Of a stretch of 64,000 bases of DNA, positions 21,968 to 35,630 are shown piece after piece (position 1 is the first letter of the stretch; the number at the start of each line of letters is the position of its first letter). Both the position numbers and the translations under genes were made by a program. The stretch comes from Smittium culicis. Lineage: Eukaryota; Kickxellomycota; Harpellomycetes; Harpellales; Legeriomycetaceae. The DNA lies in NCBI GenBank assembly GCA_001970855.1, contig LSSN01000074.1, positions 1 through 64,000 of the forward strand, read 5' to 3'. The notes under the pieces are model-generated. The model had not been told where the DNA came from, did not search any database, and was given only the letters and a program-made list of their open reading frames with translations.

Positions 21968-23071
21968 GGCTTGGTTTAAATCTGTCTTTTTTTGCTGCGT
22001 TTAAATTACCCATCGCGTATTCTTAGATTTTTATTCACTTATTTAATGTTACTCAATATTATATTTATGATATGTAGTTATTTTTTAGCTCACTTTAGAA
22101 TCTCTATTTGACATTCTTATTGACAAAAGACAATAAAATTTTTCAAGTATCAAATATAATTATATCTTGCAATTTTTATCTAAATATATATATATTACTT
22201 TTAATGCTTTGAACGATTATTCCTTGTGGTGATTAAAATCATTGCTGTTAATTATAATACCATTATAAAACTGAAATGTAAAGTTTTAATTCCAGGCCTT
22301 TTTTAACTTATTCATAATTATCTATGTAATGAAAATATTTTGCCAACTTTTTTTATTTTAAAAAAAAAAAGAAAGTTGATAATAATTTTCTTGAATAAAT
22401 AAATAAATTATTCCTAGATAATTCTTATTCACGTTTTTTTTAAAGTAATGGAAAAATTGATAGCAACAGATTGCTTAATTATTTAAACCTCAGTTCATTC
22501 AAATGGAATCCACAATCCTTATAGCTTTTATTACAAAGGTAAAAACACATTTTAGAAATAACCTATATTTATATGCTCTGGTTATTGGCCAAACTACTCC
22601 ACATCATGAAAGAAATATTAACAAAATTCTAGGCAAAATTGACACTTTTGGCAAATAGAATTATCGATAAACCCTAACTGTACAATTATTGGCAAAATAA
22701 GGTTAACTGTGTATGATAATACGTAGCCCGATTTATTGGCAAAAATTTAGTGTAAATTAACTCAATCTTCTAAACTAACATTTAAATCAAATTCAATAAC
22801 TTCATTTTTCACCAAGAAAATAAAAAACATATCATTTTACAATATTAACAACCACTAAATCAAAATTTCCTTATTCTACTCTTAATTAACTATAGATATT
22901 AAAATTTATCTTTTCGTTTTTATATATTACTTACAAAATATATATTTATCGGGATACACTACTGCATATAACTATTCGAAAACCTCAAAACCTTAAATTA
23001 CTAGCTAAGCAGCTCGACTCATAATAAAACAAACGATTCTTATTAAAATAACAAAAAAGCAAATTTTCAAA
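21968..23071. other. Intergenic region with repeated TTGGCAAA motif
   Basis: About 1.1 kb between two plus-strand genes. TTGGCAAA occurs exactly at 22648, 22689 and 22736, with close variants at 22585 (TTGGCCAAAC) and 22631 (AGGCAAAA). No coding frame is supported. The cluster lies about 330-490 bp before the next start codon and could be regulatory. Confidence 0.45.
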
Positions 23072-26000
23072 ATGACGAATTCCTCTCAGGTCAAAGTTTA
23101 TGTTTATGACTTATCGGGCGGACTAGCGAGCCAATTTTCTAGGGCTTTTACGGGCTCTCATTTTGGTAATTAATTATTCTTTACTTGCTTTTAACACTCT
23201 TAATACAATATAAAATCCAATATTTTAAATTTATACTATGAATATGCGCCATTAATTGCAGAAGGGATATGGCATACGTCCGTCGTAGTTTATGGAAAAG
23301 AATTTTATTATGGTCAAGGAATATTCATTTCAGAACCTGTAAGCATCCATTTTTCTTTATAACCCGTCCTCCTCGCCCGCTCTATTAAATTCCAACATAA
23401 TATTTCCATGTCTTACAATAATAACAAGCTCTTATTCGGTTAAATTCTGCATTAGGGCCAAACTCAGCACGGTATACCTTTGAAGATCATCGACATGGGA
23501 GAAACCAACATCCCAGAGAGCGAGTTCTTGGAATTTATAGAAGAAATGCGATTTCATTGGACGTAATAGCTCTAAATAACTAAAATATTTTTACTTTATT
23601 CGCTTATTTAATATTTTTATCTAACATTCATTTATAATATTACAGCGGCGATAAATATCATTTACTGGAAAATAATTGCAACAATTTCTCTCAGGAGCTT
23701 GTTATGCTATTGACAGGGAATGATGTACCAGAATATATAACCTGTAGGTCAAATAGAAACTTTTGTATTTAATATCGCCTCACTCTTTCATCTTTATTAA
23801 ATAGCAACTCCTTATTTATTTTCTATATAAATTATAGCTCTACCAAGCGATTTCCTAAAGACGTAAGCATTAGCTCTTTAGATTTACAGATTTAAACAGC
23901 AGATATCTTAGATTTACGATGATAGCTTTCCATACATTTATATCCTATTATGTTTTATAAATAATATAGCGACATGGGAAAAAGTTTTATGCCTCTCATT
24001 AATGGAATGTTTGGCCAAGGATCAAGAGCACCAAGCATTCCAAGCCAAAATATTATCTCGTCAGATTCTGAGCAGTTTAGTAAATCCAGTGTAAAGAATT
24101 TTTCAGACCCAATTAAATATATTAAAACTTCTTCTGAATATCGACTATACATGGATTCTATTAAAAATTCAAAGCTCTCTGTGCTGATAAGATATCACCC
24201 TGAAGAAAATAATTTCACAGATTTAAATAACGCACTGAATCAAGCTTTTGAAAATCTACCAATAAGTTTAAAATATTTCGATTTTTCTTCTGATTCTAAG
24301 AATACTACTAGTCAAAAACACTCTCTGGATGAATCGAATTCAGATGAGAATCTAACACTAACATACTGTTTTACTAGCTTCAAAGACGAGAATTACCAAG
24401 ATCTTGCAGAAGTAACACCTATTTTTGAGTTTTATAATCATGGAGTCAAGGTACAATATACGAATATTTTTAATTATATTTTGTTATTATGTTTATTATA
24501 GGCTGAATTGTTTGTGTTTTGGTATATTTTTTAGATACATCAATCAATAGCAGATAGTAACAATTTTGAGAGCATATTAAAATATTTATCTGAATTTATA
24601 TCAATTGTTTATAAAGGTATGTATTTTTACTATGAGTCTGGTGTATTTATTTTGAGAAGCTAAACTTTTTTTTTTTCTTGACACCAATGTGCTTTTAATT
24701 AATAGGTGAAATAAAAAAGTCTTTCGAAAGCTCACCAATTTTGATAAAAAGCTTAGAATTATCTAAAGGCTATAGCGGATCTGACATTTTTTTGCCAGAG
24801 CCATCATTTAAATTCAATATAAGCATCAATGATATTTCTCCGATATTAGAATCCGTAAAAACCCAATCGTTAAACGATTCTACCGATTTTTCGTATGATT
24901 TTTGGTTAGAAGCAATAGAACAAATACTTAATTCTGAAAACTATCTTCAGTTTAAGCCTGAAGATAAAGAGGGTTTTCATAAACTAGCCTCCAGCGTCAA
25001 TTTAACTGAGTTAACCTTGCAATCAAAGAAATTATTAAAATCATTTAAAAGCAGTAGCTTAAAATGTGATGTCTTAATTTTAATGGTTTTATACCAAACA
25101 GTTTGCTCGCTGATTAGCTCAAATTCGTCTATGGGCGCAGAAGTAGTATCCTGTATTTTTAAATCAACTCTAGAAATAGTTGAGCTTTACTTAGATCGCT
25201 CAGAAAGCGTAGATTTGATTTCAAGAACAACGTCTCTATCACTTATTCAGAAGGTACTTGGATTTTCAAATGATTTAATTAGAAACGCGATTTTTGATTT
25301 CGAACATACAGCTCCCTCAAAGTATCCAATGATTTCAGCCAAAGAGTATACTGAATATACTCACATTCTACAAATTGTGGATTTGTTAAACAAATATGTT
25401 TACAATCTTGGGAAGGCTTCGGCATCGCTTATATGCAACAACTTGATTGTAATTAAATCGTCTATTGATGCATTAAAAATTATTGATACTTTAGCGATTT
25501 ATGCTTTATCTGACATCAACTTAGCTTATAGCGAGTTTATTAGAATTATTTCTGAGTGTTTTAAAGAAACTATGCTCAGCTTTAACTACCAGAAGTCTAT
25601 ATTTAAGAGCGACCCCCAGCTCTCTAGACTAGCGTTAAAGATAAATTCAAACTATCTGTTTGTAGATAGTAATTATAATGATGTCATTATTTTTAATAAT
25701 GATGAGAATGATCAAGAGGAGGTTTTTATTGGGTTAACAAGCACTTTTCTGGAGTTTCTAGCCATTATCTTTAATCTAAGCACCGATATCAATAATGACT
25801 TATTCCTGTATGGTTTAGCTTCATTGCCTAATTTTGATCAGAATTCTACTGAAATTAACAAAAATAGAGATAGAGGGTTAGCGCTAAGATATTTAGAATT
25901 AGCCTCGAGCTATTTAAATGGTTACATTTTATTGTTAAACTTTGATGACGAATTTCAGCTCATAGATCTATCAGATGCTCTAGATGCAAAAGATTCTTTA

Positions 26001-26180
26001 GCAAACCTTGAAAATAATTTAGTATTGCTAAAAAAAAGAGTTATTGCTATAGAACAGACTAGCGAAACTTGCGGGGAATTTGGTGCAGCTGAAATAAATG
26101 ATAATTTTAAGCAGGCTTTCAATAATAGTTTTAATTCTACCATCAAATTAAAAGTCGAAATAATGGATTATTTCTCTTGA
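23072..26180 (+). CDS. PPPDE (DeSI-type) peptidase fused to thioredoxin-like and helical PUL-like regions
   Basis: Eight exons join in frame: 23072-23165, 23262-23338, 23456-23562, 23646-23743, 23838-23862, 23970-24450, 24535-24616, 24706-26180, giving 812 residues; introns are 83-117 nt with GT-AG ends. Residues 1-150 are a PPPDE domain with the catalytic pair visible: His36 in GIWHTSVVVYG and Cys104 in ENNCNNFSQEL, followed by the conserved YITSLPSDFLKT. PPPDE/DeSI enzymes are cysteine proteases that remove SUMO or ubiquitin. Residues ~190-320 resemble thioredoxin, ending in TPIFEFYNHGVKIHQSIADS, but the CxxC pair is absent. Residues ~322-812 are predicted helical and may be a PUL-type Cdc48-binding domain; that call is weak and the region is long for PUL. 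Fungal PPPDE-thioredoxin-PUL fusions are known. The 25-nt fifth exon is notable. Confidence 0.88.
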
Positions 26181-27925
26181 ATAATTGATGTTTTTAACTC
26201 AAGCCTTCACTTTAATCTTACATTTTTTGGAATCCATAGTCTGGCATTTATTTTCATTTCACTATTTTTTTTTATCTTTGTATGGGCTTTTTTATAGTTT
26301 GCTACTTCAACGTTAAATATATTTCTTCAAATCGCATATTTATATTAAAGCTTTTAATTCAATTATTGCTGTCATTTTGGCTCTTTACAAAATTTGTCTA
26401 ATTTACTTGGAGATATAACATCATTTTCTGATAAATAATTAATATTTTTTGTGGAATTGTATTGAGCTATCTATTCTTTCCATCCAGGAAAAATATTATA
26501 GGACTTTAATTTATATTTTAAATTTACACATCTTTATTAAAAACCAAGATCTAATTGACCATGATAACAATAAATTTGAATTTTTCGCTAAATGATTAAA
26601 ATATAAAATTACGTTTAAAAAAATAACATTCTAATATTAGCCACTTGTTTTTTTCACAAGTAGCTAGTTATTTGTAACGTTTAACAACTTTAACTGTGTA
26701 CAAAGTAGTCTATAAAAATTTTCGAGATTTAAATCCATTCAACGATTTACAGTATAAATGAGGATGCAATTGGATTTATTTTAAGAACGCAATAAACTTT
26801 TTAAAGCTTGGTGGCGACTTTATAATAAATGAAGTAAAGCTTTTGATATTAATGCATATTCTTCAGTGCGCTTTTATTACAAAATTATCTATTTTTAACT
26901 CTGTATTTAACGATACGTAATCACGCTTCAAAGTATGATATTATAGTAATTTTTTTTTAAAAAAATATATGGTAATGAACAACAAAAAAAATCCAAGAAT
27001 TGCAACAGAACTTCCAAAGACTTGAATTTCAAGCTAAAGTGTACATCGAATCGTCCTAATCATGAAGAAGTTATGGTTAACAGAGTGTAGGGAATTAAAA
27101 TTCCAGGGCAGAGCGAATGCACACCGCTCTATCTGATCATATTACTGAAATTAATAGGATATTAATAAAGAACGCTATTAATAATAATCAAATATAAATT
27201 TTAACATTAAAAACTTCCGCAGTCAATGTCCTCAATCTAAAGAAACCGAACTAAATCTAGATTAGGATAGATTAAAAAATGACTGGGTTTAATAAAAAAT
27301 TCAAGAATACTCAAAAATCTTCTAAATAAGAAAAAGATAGCAGAGTCGGGAAAAATTTAAAATAGCATTACCAGAAATGAACCAAAAATTAGAAAAAGAA
27401 ATTTCTGTCCAGTGGAATATCACAAACTAACAAACACAAGTTAGACATTAAAGTTCAATAAAAAAATTTTTAACACCTTGGATTTACTATTGCGAATTTT
27501 AACTACACCCACAAGCGTAGAAATGAAAAATGAGACACAGTTATACAGGACATTGAGGCCTATAAAAACGCTGAATTAATTCTTCTATATAGAAAACTTA
27601 TATAACGCGATATTTATCCTACACTCCTGCGTTAAAAATATATATAAAGTCTAAAAAAATTTCAAAAATTTCAAAAATAACTATTAAAACAGGCAGGATA
27701 TATAATCTGGCCCAAAATAAAAATACCTTAATCTGTCAAAAAAAAAAGTGAGGGGCGAGAAAACTGGAGAATATTCGTTAGGAGGAAATTAAAAAAATGG
27801 TCAAAAGAGTGAAATTTTTTATAAAATAAACACTTTGGGGCAAGATGAAACCTAATTTTTCAACCTATTAAATTATAATTCTAGTATGCCAAAAAAAATG
27901 ATTCAAATCTATATTAGTAATACCT
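26181..27925. other. Gene-free interval with possible gag-like relic
   Basis: Bases about 26975-27560 show broken coding-like pieces with Gln/Asn/Lys-rich coiled-coil character (for example FQRLEFQAKVYIESS in one frame and ALSDHITEINRILIKNA in another) and locally higher GC near 27090-27160. It looks like the remains of a retroelement gag, type unknown. The rest is plain AT-rich DNA. Confidence 0.35.
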
Positions 27926-28325
27926 GTGAAGTGTAAATTTAGCTACATTCACTATTTTTATCGATAGCCAATAATGTATGCTTGATAAGCATAATTTAAC
28001 TATTGGTTATACTGTATTAATGTTTTTATCTCTTTGTGAGATATTTTAGTATATAAATATTCGAGTCCAGATTCATAGAATCTTGGTCTCTCTTCTCTTT
28101 AACTTTTAGTATTAATAAAGATTGATCTTTCACCAGATTATTTAGTAATTAAACCTTATTTAGTTATAGTTCTTCTCAAGAACTACTAAAATCAGCAAGC
28201 AACTATTTTTGGGAGTTATCACACCATTGTTATTAGTAATCAAAAGCCGTGAAATTCAAATAACCTGATTTGAACCTTTTTGAGATTAAGATTTTAACCA
28301 AAGACAAAAAGCTAGCTAATTAATC

Positions 28326-29060
28326 ATGATTAAAACTGAAATTTTCCCACAAAAGTTTGCTGGTAGTAAGTATGATATCAACAAAGCGAAGATTTGGATA
28401 AAAAAGTTCAAATCAGCTGTAAAGTTCTCTAATGGTAAAGTTGAAGACTCAGTAGAACTTTTTAAATTGTGTCTCGACGGCGAAGCTGCTAAATGGTAAT
28501 TTGAATTGGAAGATTTTGAAGAAATTGCGCAGTGAATTTTGAATCAATGGATAGATAAATTCCAGGAATACTTCGTGACCAAGAAAACTAAAAATATTCC
28601 GGGAGACGTTTTCAGTTTGATGAAACTTTCAAAAGAAAAGAATGAAACTATGGAAGAGTATAACAGAAAATTTAAGTTATATTTGAAACGTATCGATAAA
28701 AAGATGTACACTGTTGAATTCATAAAAAAAAAATATCTAGAAAACATAACGTGTATTGACAATAACATATAGTGGCAGCTAGCTCAAATAACTGATACTT
28801 AAAGTTTATATGACCTCAAGAAAGATTGATGTAGTCTGATGGACTTGAAAATAGGAACCTGTAAAGAAAGCGTAACTATCAATGATGTTACAATTGTGGG
28901 CACTGAAGGTAAACAAAAGATAAAAAAGTGAACGTATGCTAGAAGATCTAGTTGTTGATAAGGAGAATCCGACTTTAATATCCAATAAAAATATGATAAT
29001 GAACTATGAGAACGTTAAATATTTCACCTGTGGTTCTAAAAGCCATATAAATAGCTAATG
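28326..29060 (+). pseudogene. Ty3 gag relic with zinc-knuckle remains
   Basis: The frame from ATG 28326 reads KTEIFPQKFAGSKYDINKA then WIKKFKSAVKF and LCLDGEAAKW, a retrotransposon gag profile, and stops at TAA 28498. It resumes at 28539-28772 (DKFQEYFVTKK, MEEYNRKFKLYLKRI). CYNCGH at about 28880 and FTCGSKSH at about 29030 are remnants of CCHC knuckles. Confidence 0.7.
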
Positions 29061-29479
29061 TACAATTAGAACAGCTAATTATGACGCATAAAAAATACAT
29101 TTGATGAGCCTAAAATGATGCAGATGTGGATTCTTCTGATTAAGATTGGGTTACCATATACGGATTCAAAGAAAACGTGAATAAGAGAATGCGTGTGGAT
29201 GACTTTCTTAATGAACCAAATTCTGAAGAGTTGTCATTGAATATGCGAAAAATAAGAAGCGGGAAGATAATAAAATGAAAAAAAAGCTTTTTTTTGAAAT
29301 AGAAAGCAAATTGATTACCTCCTCAAACAGCATTTATATTCAGGAAGCTATTAAATTGAAGCCTGGTATGTTAGAAGCTACTAAATCTCAATCGAGGAGC
29401 CATAAGAAATTAGACAAGTTTAATGTCTTGGCGTCCAAATAAGATAACACTATAACCTCTCAAGAAATTCTATCATATT

Positions 29480-29710
29480 TTTTAGCATATATAAACAGAC
29501 AGAAAGTGCCAATATTTTTGGATTCCGGGGTTCGTCATTCACTTTATGACTCGCGTTTGGTAAAATCACAAGGATTTGATACTATTAAGTTGAAAATTCC
29601 AATAAAAATAATTACTGTAAATGGGACTATCACAGATATTAAGGAAAAGGTTTTCTTACCTTTGGAGATCGAAAAAGTCCTAGTTTCAAGCGTAAAATTT
29701 CTCCAATAAA
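29480..29710 (+). pseudogene. Ty3 aspartic protease relic
   Basis: An open stretch reads KVPIFLDSGVRHSLYDSRLV, where DSG is the retropepsin active-site triad, followed by beta-strand-like IKIITVNGTITDIKEKVFLP. It ends in TAA at 29707-29709. Confidence 0.65.
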
Positions 29711-30119
29711 AAACTTCATTGTTTATATTCTCGTTGGAATAGATGTATGTCAGGTATGGAGGCAAAATTAGATTTTAAAATGTGTAGTATAAATTTAGAA
29801 ACTGCTAATAGGGTATCAAAAACTCGGCTTGTTAGTAAGAAAAACATACCTGAAAGCTTAGAGGACATAAATTCTGAATTTGAACTTTCGGATGAAAGTG
29901 TGAATTCAAGCGGGGAATTCTCATACTCGGACCACTCGGGAAGTGAAAAAGTACCCTTGATGTATGCAGTTATAGAATTTGAAATTCTGGAACCCGTAGG
30001 AAATGACTAGGATTCGGAATCTAGAATGTTATTATAGAATGTAACTAAGATTAACATAAGTGCATTCGCACAAAATCACGAAGATTTAATAGGTATAAAG
30101 AACTGAGAGTTTGAAATAG

Positions 30120-31140
30120 AAATATTTAAAAAAACCAAATCAAATTTCTCAGACATGCGAAGATACAAACCATATGAGAAAGAGATTATTAAAAATCGAG
30201 TATAGCTAATTCAGAAAAATAAAATAATAAGACCATCAAACTCTGCTTATATACCTGCTCCATTAATAGTTAAAAAGATGGATGAAACATATCGATTCTG
30301 TGTAGTATTTCGAAGATTAAATTCTATGACCGAAAAAGACAAGTTTCTCCTGCCGCGAATAGATGAATTCATAGATTCGTTTGTCCATAAGAAATTTTTC
30401 TCTACACTTGATATGTTCTCCGGATATTGCAATGTCCCATCGCATAGAATAGTAGAAAGTTCATTGGATTTATTACTCCGACTGGTCTGTACGAATTTTG
30501 AACTATCATTTTTCGCTTATCGAATGAACCTGCTGATATTTCTAGGATTCTAACAAGAATTTTATATCTTTTTCTAACAAAATTCTTTTCGGTATATCTA
30601 GACGATTTCGCAATATATTCTGATACATTTGAACAGCACATAAAATAGCTTGATATTTTATTAAAGACTCTTTCGCAAATATTGTTAAGTTTAAATTTAA
30701 AAAATGCAAATTTTCGGGAAAAAAATCTGCTAGCAGGTTACCTAATAGATCGGGAAGGAGTAAGAACTGATCCATCTAAATTATCATTGCTTCATGGTAT
30801 AAAACCTCGAAAAAATTTATCCAAGTTCAGATCTTTTATAGGTCTTTACTCTTATTTCAGAAAGTCCATTTATTATTTTTCTAATTTAATAGAACTTTTA
30901 CAAAAGTTAGTAAAAAAAACACGAGATTTTTAGTTGACAGAGGAATGAAACTTCGCAATGGATGCTATAAAAATTTTTTTATTAGGAGCCCTAATACTCT
31001 TAAATCCTGGTTTCAGTAAAAGCTTTGTGCTATTAATTGATGCGTTCTCTACCGCTATAGGGGCGATTCTCGAACAAAAAAACGAAGATGATTTTTTGCA
31101 CCGGTATCTTATTATTCAAAGAAGTTGGAAGACATAGAGA
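30120..31140 (+). pseudogene. Ty3 reverse transcriptase / RNase H relic
   Basis: IRPSNSAYIPAPLIVKKMD, YRFCVVFRRLNSMTEKDKF, then LPRIDEF and FSTLDMFSGY mark the fingers and palm. After a shift the catalytic VYLDDFAIYSD appears at 30587-30619, then GLYSYFRKSIYYFS (connection) and the RNase H start LLIDAFSTAIGAILEQK at about 31030-31080. Several stops and frameshifts are visible. Confidence 0.85.
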
Positions 31141-31539
31141 TACGATAATCTGCATGCGAGAAGGAGGCTGTAGCAGTAGTAAGTGCTGTTAAACATTTTA
31201 GATGATATCTATGGAATACAGAGTTAGAATTTTATATTGATAATAGCGCTGTTTCGAGGCTATACAATTTAGCAGAGACTACAGGCAGAATTTAAAGGAG
31301 GATTTCTTTACTTTCTTAATTCAGAAATACCCTTAAACTTAGAAAAGATAAGAATAAAGTATGCACTGATTATTTATCTAGGAATGTATTTTTTGCTATG
31401 GAAAATAAATAGGATGCCTTTCACAATGAAAAAAATGAATTTTTAGAAATAAAAGGGTTTTTTTTGGTGTTAAAAGGAGGTAGATAGGAATATTATAAGA
31501 AAGTAAAAGTTTTTATTATTATTAATAATGTGCTATATA

Positions 31540-32527
31540 AAAAAACCTAATGTTAAGATATTAAAGGTGCTTTATAGTATAAAAGATATAAATGATAGAC
31601 CATTAGTACTGCACGATGACAGTGGACATTTTGCTTTGACCACGGCTTGGAATCAGATTATATTTAGCTATCGGTGAATAATAATATATTCCAAAATTAT
31701 GAACTACATAAAATCTTGTCATCAGTGCCAAAGCTACTATTTGAGCAAACCAAGTTACGAATTTTAGGAAAACCTGCAGTTTCAAGGATTTTTGACTGCT
31801 GGTTGATTGATTTTCTAGGTCCAATTCCGGAATCCAAAAATAGGAATAAATAAATCTTGTTAGGGATAGAAGGGTTTAGAAAATATCCATTAACCATGTT
31901 GGCTATAGATCAAACCACAGTGACCGCCATTAGATATCTTAAAATGCTAATCAGTCTGTTTGGAAAGCCATAATCTATTAAATGCAATAATAGGGGTGGT
32001 TTTTAATCAGCAGCGCTTAGATAGTTTTTAGATTCGAATGATATTAAAATAAAATACAACATGCCTCATCAAACAGAGTGGATAGGGTTGTCGAAAGAAT
32101 GAACCTTACTCTGATGCAAGTAATATCAAAAACGATTGGAATGGATTATACCAACTGTCAAGACTCTTTAAATCAAGTGTTATATGACTACAACATTCGA
32201 AATTAAGCCAAAACAGGGATCTCGCCATATTTCACGATTTTCAGAACAGACCCGAATATAATAGGAACAAATCTAAAAAAATCCAACACAAGTATTTCAA
32301 AACGCGTCATAGAAATGGAATCTTTGTTAAAAGAAAGAAGTTTAAGGGTTAAGAAGTCAATTCCATCGAAATTTGTACCTAAGTTTGAAGTAAATACTTT
32401 GGTGTTGATTCTGGATCATAGATTAATAAATAAACAGATTTTCAATAAAGCAAGCCCTTTATATAAAAGAGCATATAGAACAAAAGAAATTTTAAACCAC
32501 AATATATATGTAGTGGCTAATGGATGA
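31540..32527 (+). pseudogene. Ty3 integrase relic
   Basis: The HHCC zinc-binding segment is recognisable as LVLHDDSGHF (31600-31630) and KSCHQCQSYY (31710-31740). The core follows in shifted pieces, and the C-terminal part is open at 32315-32527 with basic character and the YKRAYRTKEI segment typical of the end of Ty3 integrases. No chromodomain is seen after it. Confidence 0.7.
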
Positions 32528-32650
32528 GGAAAGAAGAGTAATACAATGTTATCGGATGATAAGATATTACGTTCGTTATGAGGTAGCTCATTTGAGTAGC
32601 GAACTGTAGAATAGATCTAATTGGGTAAAATCATATATTTGACTTATTTA

Positions 32651-34689
32651 TACAAAGAGATAGTGTTTTCTTAAGAATTTCTTCTTTTTAGAAAGAAGCT
32701 TTTAAAATTACTTAGTAGTAATAGTAATGAAAATACTTTACGAAAGTATAGAACAAAAATCGTTTTGAATGCAATAGTTATCGCAGTATAGTTCGTATAA
32801 AAAGAAATTAAAATTAAAAAATAAAGATGTATTAAATAATTATCTTAAGGAAAATTATAAATGCTGACAGATAAGTACGGAAGAAATGATAAATTTTTTT
32901 TAGAATTATTTTTTGGGCCTATTTTAATTCAAATTATTGTTATTCTTTTATAATTAATAAAATCAAACAATAAAAAAAAATTTATACCCATCAAGCGCGT
33001 ATATAAAACCAAGATGGATTAAGGGTGACATGCTTAGGGGCTTATGTAATATATAATAAATGTTAAAATAAATTTTTTAGTTATTGTTATGTTCAGTTTA
33101 TTCAACTGATAGTATATCTTCACTCATCACAAAATAAATTTATAAATCACGAATTTATGTTGATTATCATAATGATAAACGTCTAATTATCAAAGAATTT
33201 TTGTTTATAAAGTTATCGCAATGGTTAAAAAGTACTAGATACATATAAAAAGATATCATGAAAAAACTATGAGAAAAATCTCCAAATGGATATTATATAG
33301 TATCGAAATTAAAAACCAATAGAAAAAAAATTCAAACTTACAAAAAACTCGTAGAATCGGTTTTTTTGAAATCCAGTGATATCATAATAGTAGTTGTGCT
33401 TCCCGAACCATTGTCATCCTAAAAAAAACAGTTCCCATAACTATCATCTCTTTACCTTCGAATTCTCATGAATAAATCAGCCAATAAAATGTATACCAAA
33501 TTATAATATAAAAATAAATAAATAAATAAAGACCATCTATAGTAGTATTACCACGATAGAAACTGATAATATTAACTCCAAACACCATACCAACACCAGC
33601 TAGGAAAAATTTGTTTCAGCCAACATAAAACCTCCAGATTGAGGCACAAAAGGTTATAAAAAGGTGGCATACTAATGCTAATATACCCATAACCCAGTAC
33701 CCATAATGGAAATGGTCTGAGGAATATAATCATAACCGAGAAAGAAAATATGTATGGGTGGTACCTCATTGAATCTTGGATGAAGTAATAAAGAATTTAA
33801 AGTGGATATTAAAATTATAATTGAGGAAATACCAATTCAGATCGGAGAAATTCAATCGTGCTTTGAAATAGACACCAAAAGATTTTTTTTTTTCAAATTC
33901 AAAGATGAAACAAGCATATATATACTGTAATCAAAAGAAATAAAATTTGAAGAAAAATTGTAGAATTTTCCGAAACTGTCAATTATAGCGATTAATATAA
34001 ATTCATAACATTGCCTTTGTATAATGGGCTTAGTTTATGAGAGGTTTCCCAAAAATCCTATGAAATTTTGTGCATTATTGGCGAGGTTATTGATATAACA
34101 GCTCTAAATCACACAAAATATAACTCTTACCCATCAAAGAGAATAAAAATCATATTAAATACAAAAAAAAAACGAAACAGTCAATTTAATAAATGATAAA
34201 ATAAAGGCTAATTTAATGTTGAATATAGGGCAAAGAGAATATACTTGTAGTAAAGATAATACAAACGTGAAGTACTATTTCCCAGAAATTAAAATTAAAA
34301 ATTTCTATAAAAAACTACCCTAAAAACATAAAAAAGGTTTTTATTGAATAAACAAAAGTTTAAAATAAATTATGAAAGAGTTAAAAATTACAAAAGCGAT
34401 ATAGAATCGAAAATTGGGTTTGAAAACCACAATAGTAATCTCGCTGGTCATAAATTCTAGTTGAACGCTAGATATTCCATCGTATCGAAAGTTTTTAAAG
34501 ATAAAATTATAGAAAATAAAAACGTAGTAATGAAAAAAAAGGTTTCGAAACTTTCAGCTTTCAGGAAAATATGAGATATTTAGAATAAATACCGAATTAA
34601 TAACGTATTATTTCAAAGAAGACTATTATTATTATCAATAATAATAACCTATAATATATTAACGTAAGAAAGTAGTTAAAAATAATACA
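32651..34689. other. AT-rich interval between two retroelement relics
   Basis: No supported gene. Locally higher GC at about 33560-33770 with stops in most frames. It may include the 5' part or ORF1 of the LINE that follows, but no domain is recognised. Confidence 0.4.
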
Positions 34690-35329
34690 AAATGGAAAAT
34701 TCTAAAAGTGTTAAAGAGAATATAAAAAAAGAAAAAAATTAATCTGATCTATGAGTTGATGGGCTCAAAAAGGCACTAATCTCGACATAATCAATCTCTT
34801 AGAGGCACCAGTAAATCTGAGGAGCAAAGATAAACTAAATCTAGAAAAATAAATCCTAATAATAAAATTAATAAACGTGTCTTACCTAAGCACTAATAGA
34901 AGATTACCGAGGCTATGAACAAAGAATAACCATTATTTTGACCAAAATAAGAAATAAAATAATAAAAAATAATTTAACCAAAAAAAATCAAAAAACAATT
35001 AAATGATTAAAAAAAATCACCTCAATTACTACCTTTAATGCTTAAGGTATATCAGAAAGTAAAAAAAAAAAACGATTTTTTGCATATTTAAAAAGAATTA
35101 TAAAGTCATATCTTTTGCCTTCAAGAAATTTATATAAAAAAAATATATATATTGTTTTGGTCACAGTACTGGGAAAACAAAAAAATTTAGTCTAAATACA
35201 CTGCTACTATAGATGATAAAAAAAACTAAAATATTATGAAAATCTAATATTTTTTCAAGGCAGAATAAATGTTACAAAATTTTCAGCAACAAATAAAAAC
35301 ATTATTATACTATTTAATCTTTATTTTAC

Positions 35330-35630
35330 CAATAACTCTAAACAAGAAATATTACTTTGGAGTTTCTACACGAAAAATTAATAAACACAACAAATGATAG
35401 TGACAAATTAATAATATTAGGTGATCTAAATATGGTTGAGAAGGAATATAAAGATAAATTACCGCTAAAAAAAAATTACATTCTTAATGGTCTAATATTG
35501 ATATAATATCACGCCACTTTAATCTAAAAAAAAATATTGAATAAACTTCCAAATGGTCCCATATTTACATGGGAAAAACCGATAGGGGACTTAGAAATCC
35601 TAGATAGACCATATTATTGTGAATAAAAAA
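35330..35630 (+). pseudogene. LINE endonuclease relic
   Basis: DSDKLIILGDLNMVEKEY corresponds to the GDFN-type catalytic motif of APE-like endonucleases. It is followed by LPNGPIFTWEKP and a decayed D-rich end (LEILDRPYY), where SRLDYI is usual. Confidence 0.6.

Larger units (their letters stand above)
27926..32650 (+). mobile_element. Ty3-type LTR retrotransposon, heavily decayed
   Basis: Gag, zinc knuckles, aspartic protease, reverse transcriptase, RNase H and integrase relics follow in Ty3 order, all broken by stops. The presumed 5' LTR (about 27926-28200) has a TATA-like GTATATAAATATTCGAG and an AATAAAG signal, but no matching 3' LTR was found by eye after 32530, so both ends are approximate. 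Confidence 0.8.

Noticed and set aside
27926..32800. Matching LTR pair for the Ty3 relic, based on TATCTCTTTGT near 28045 and its inverse near 32660
   Set aside because: The shared string is short and in opposite orientation, so it cannot be an LTR pair.
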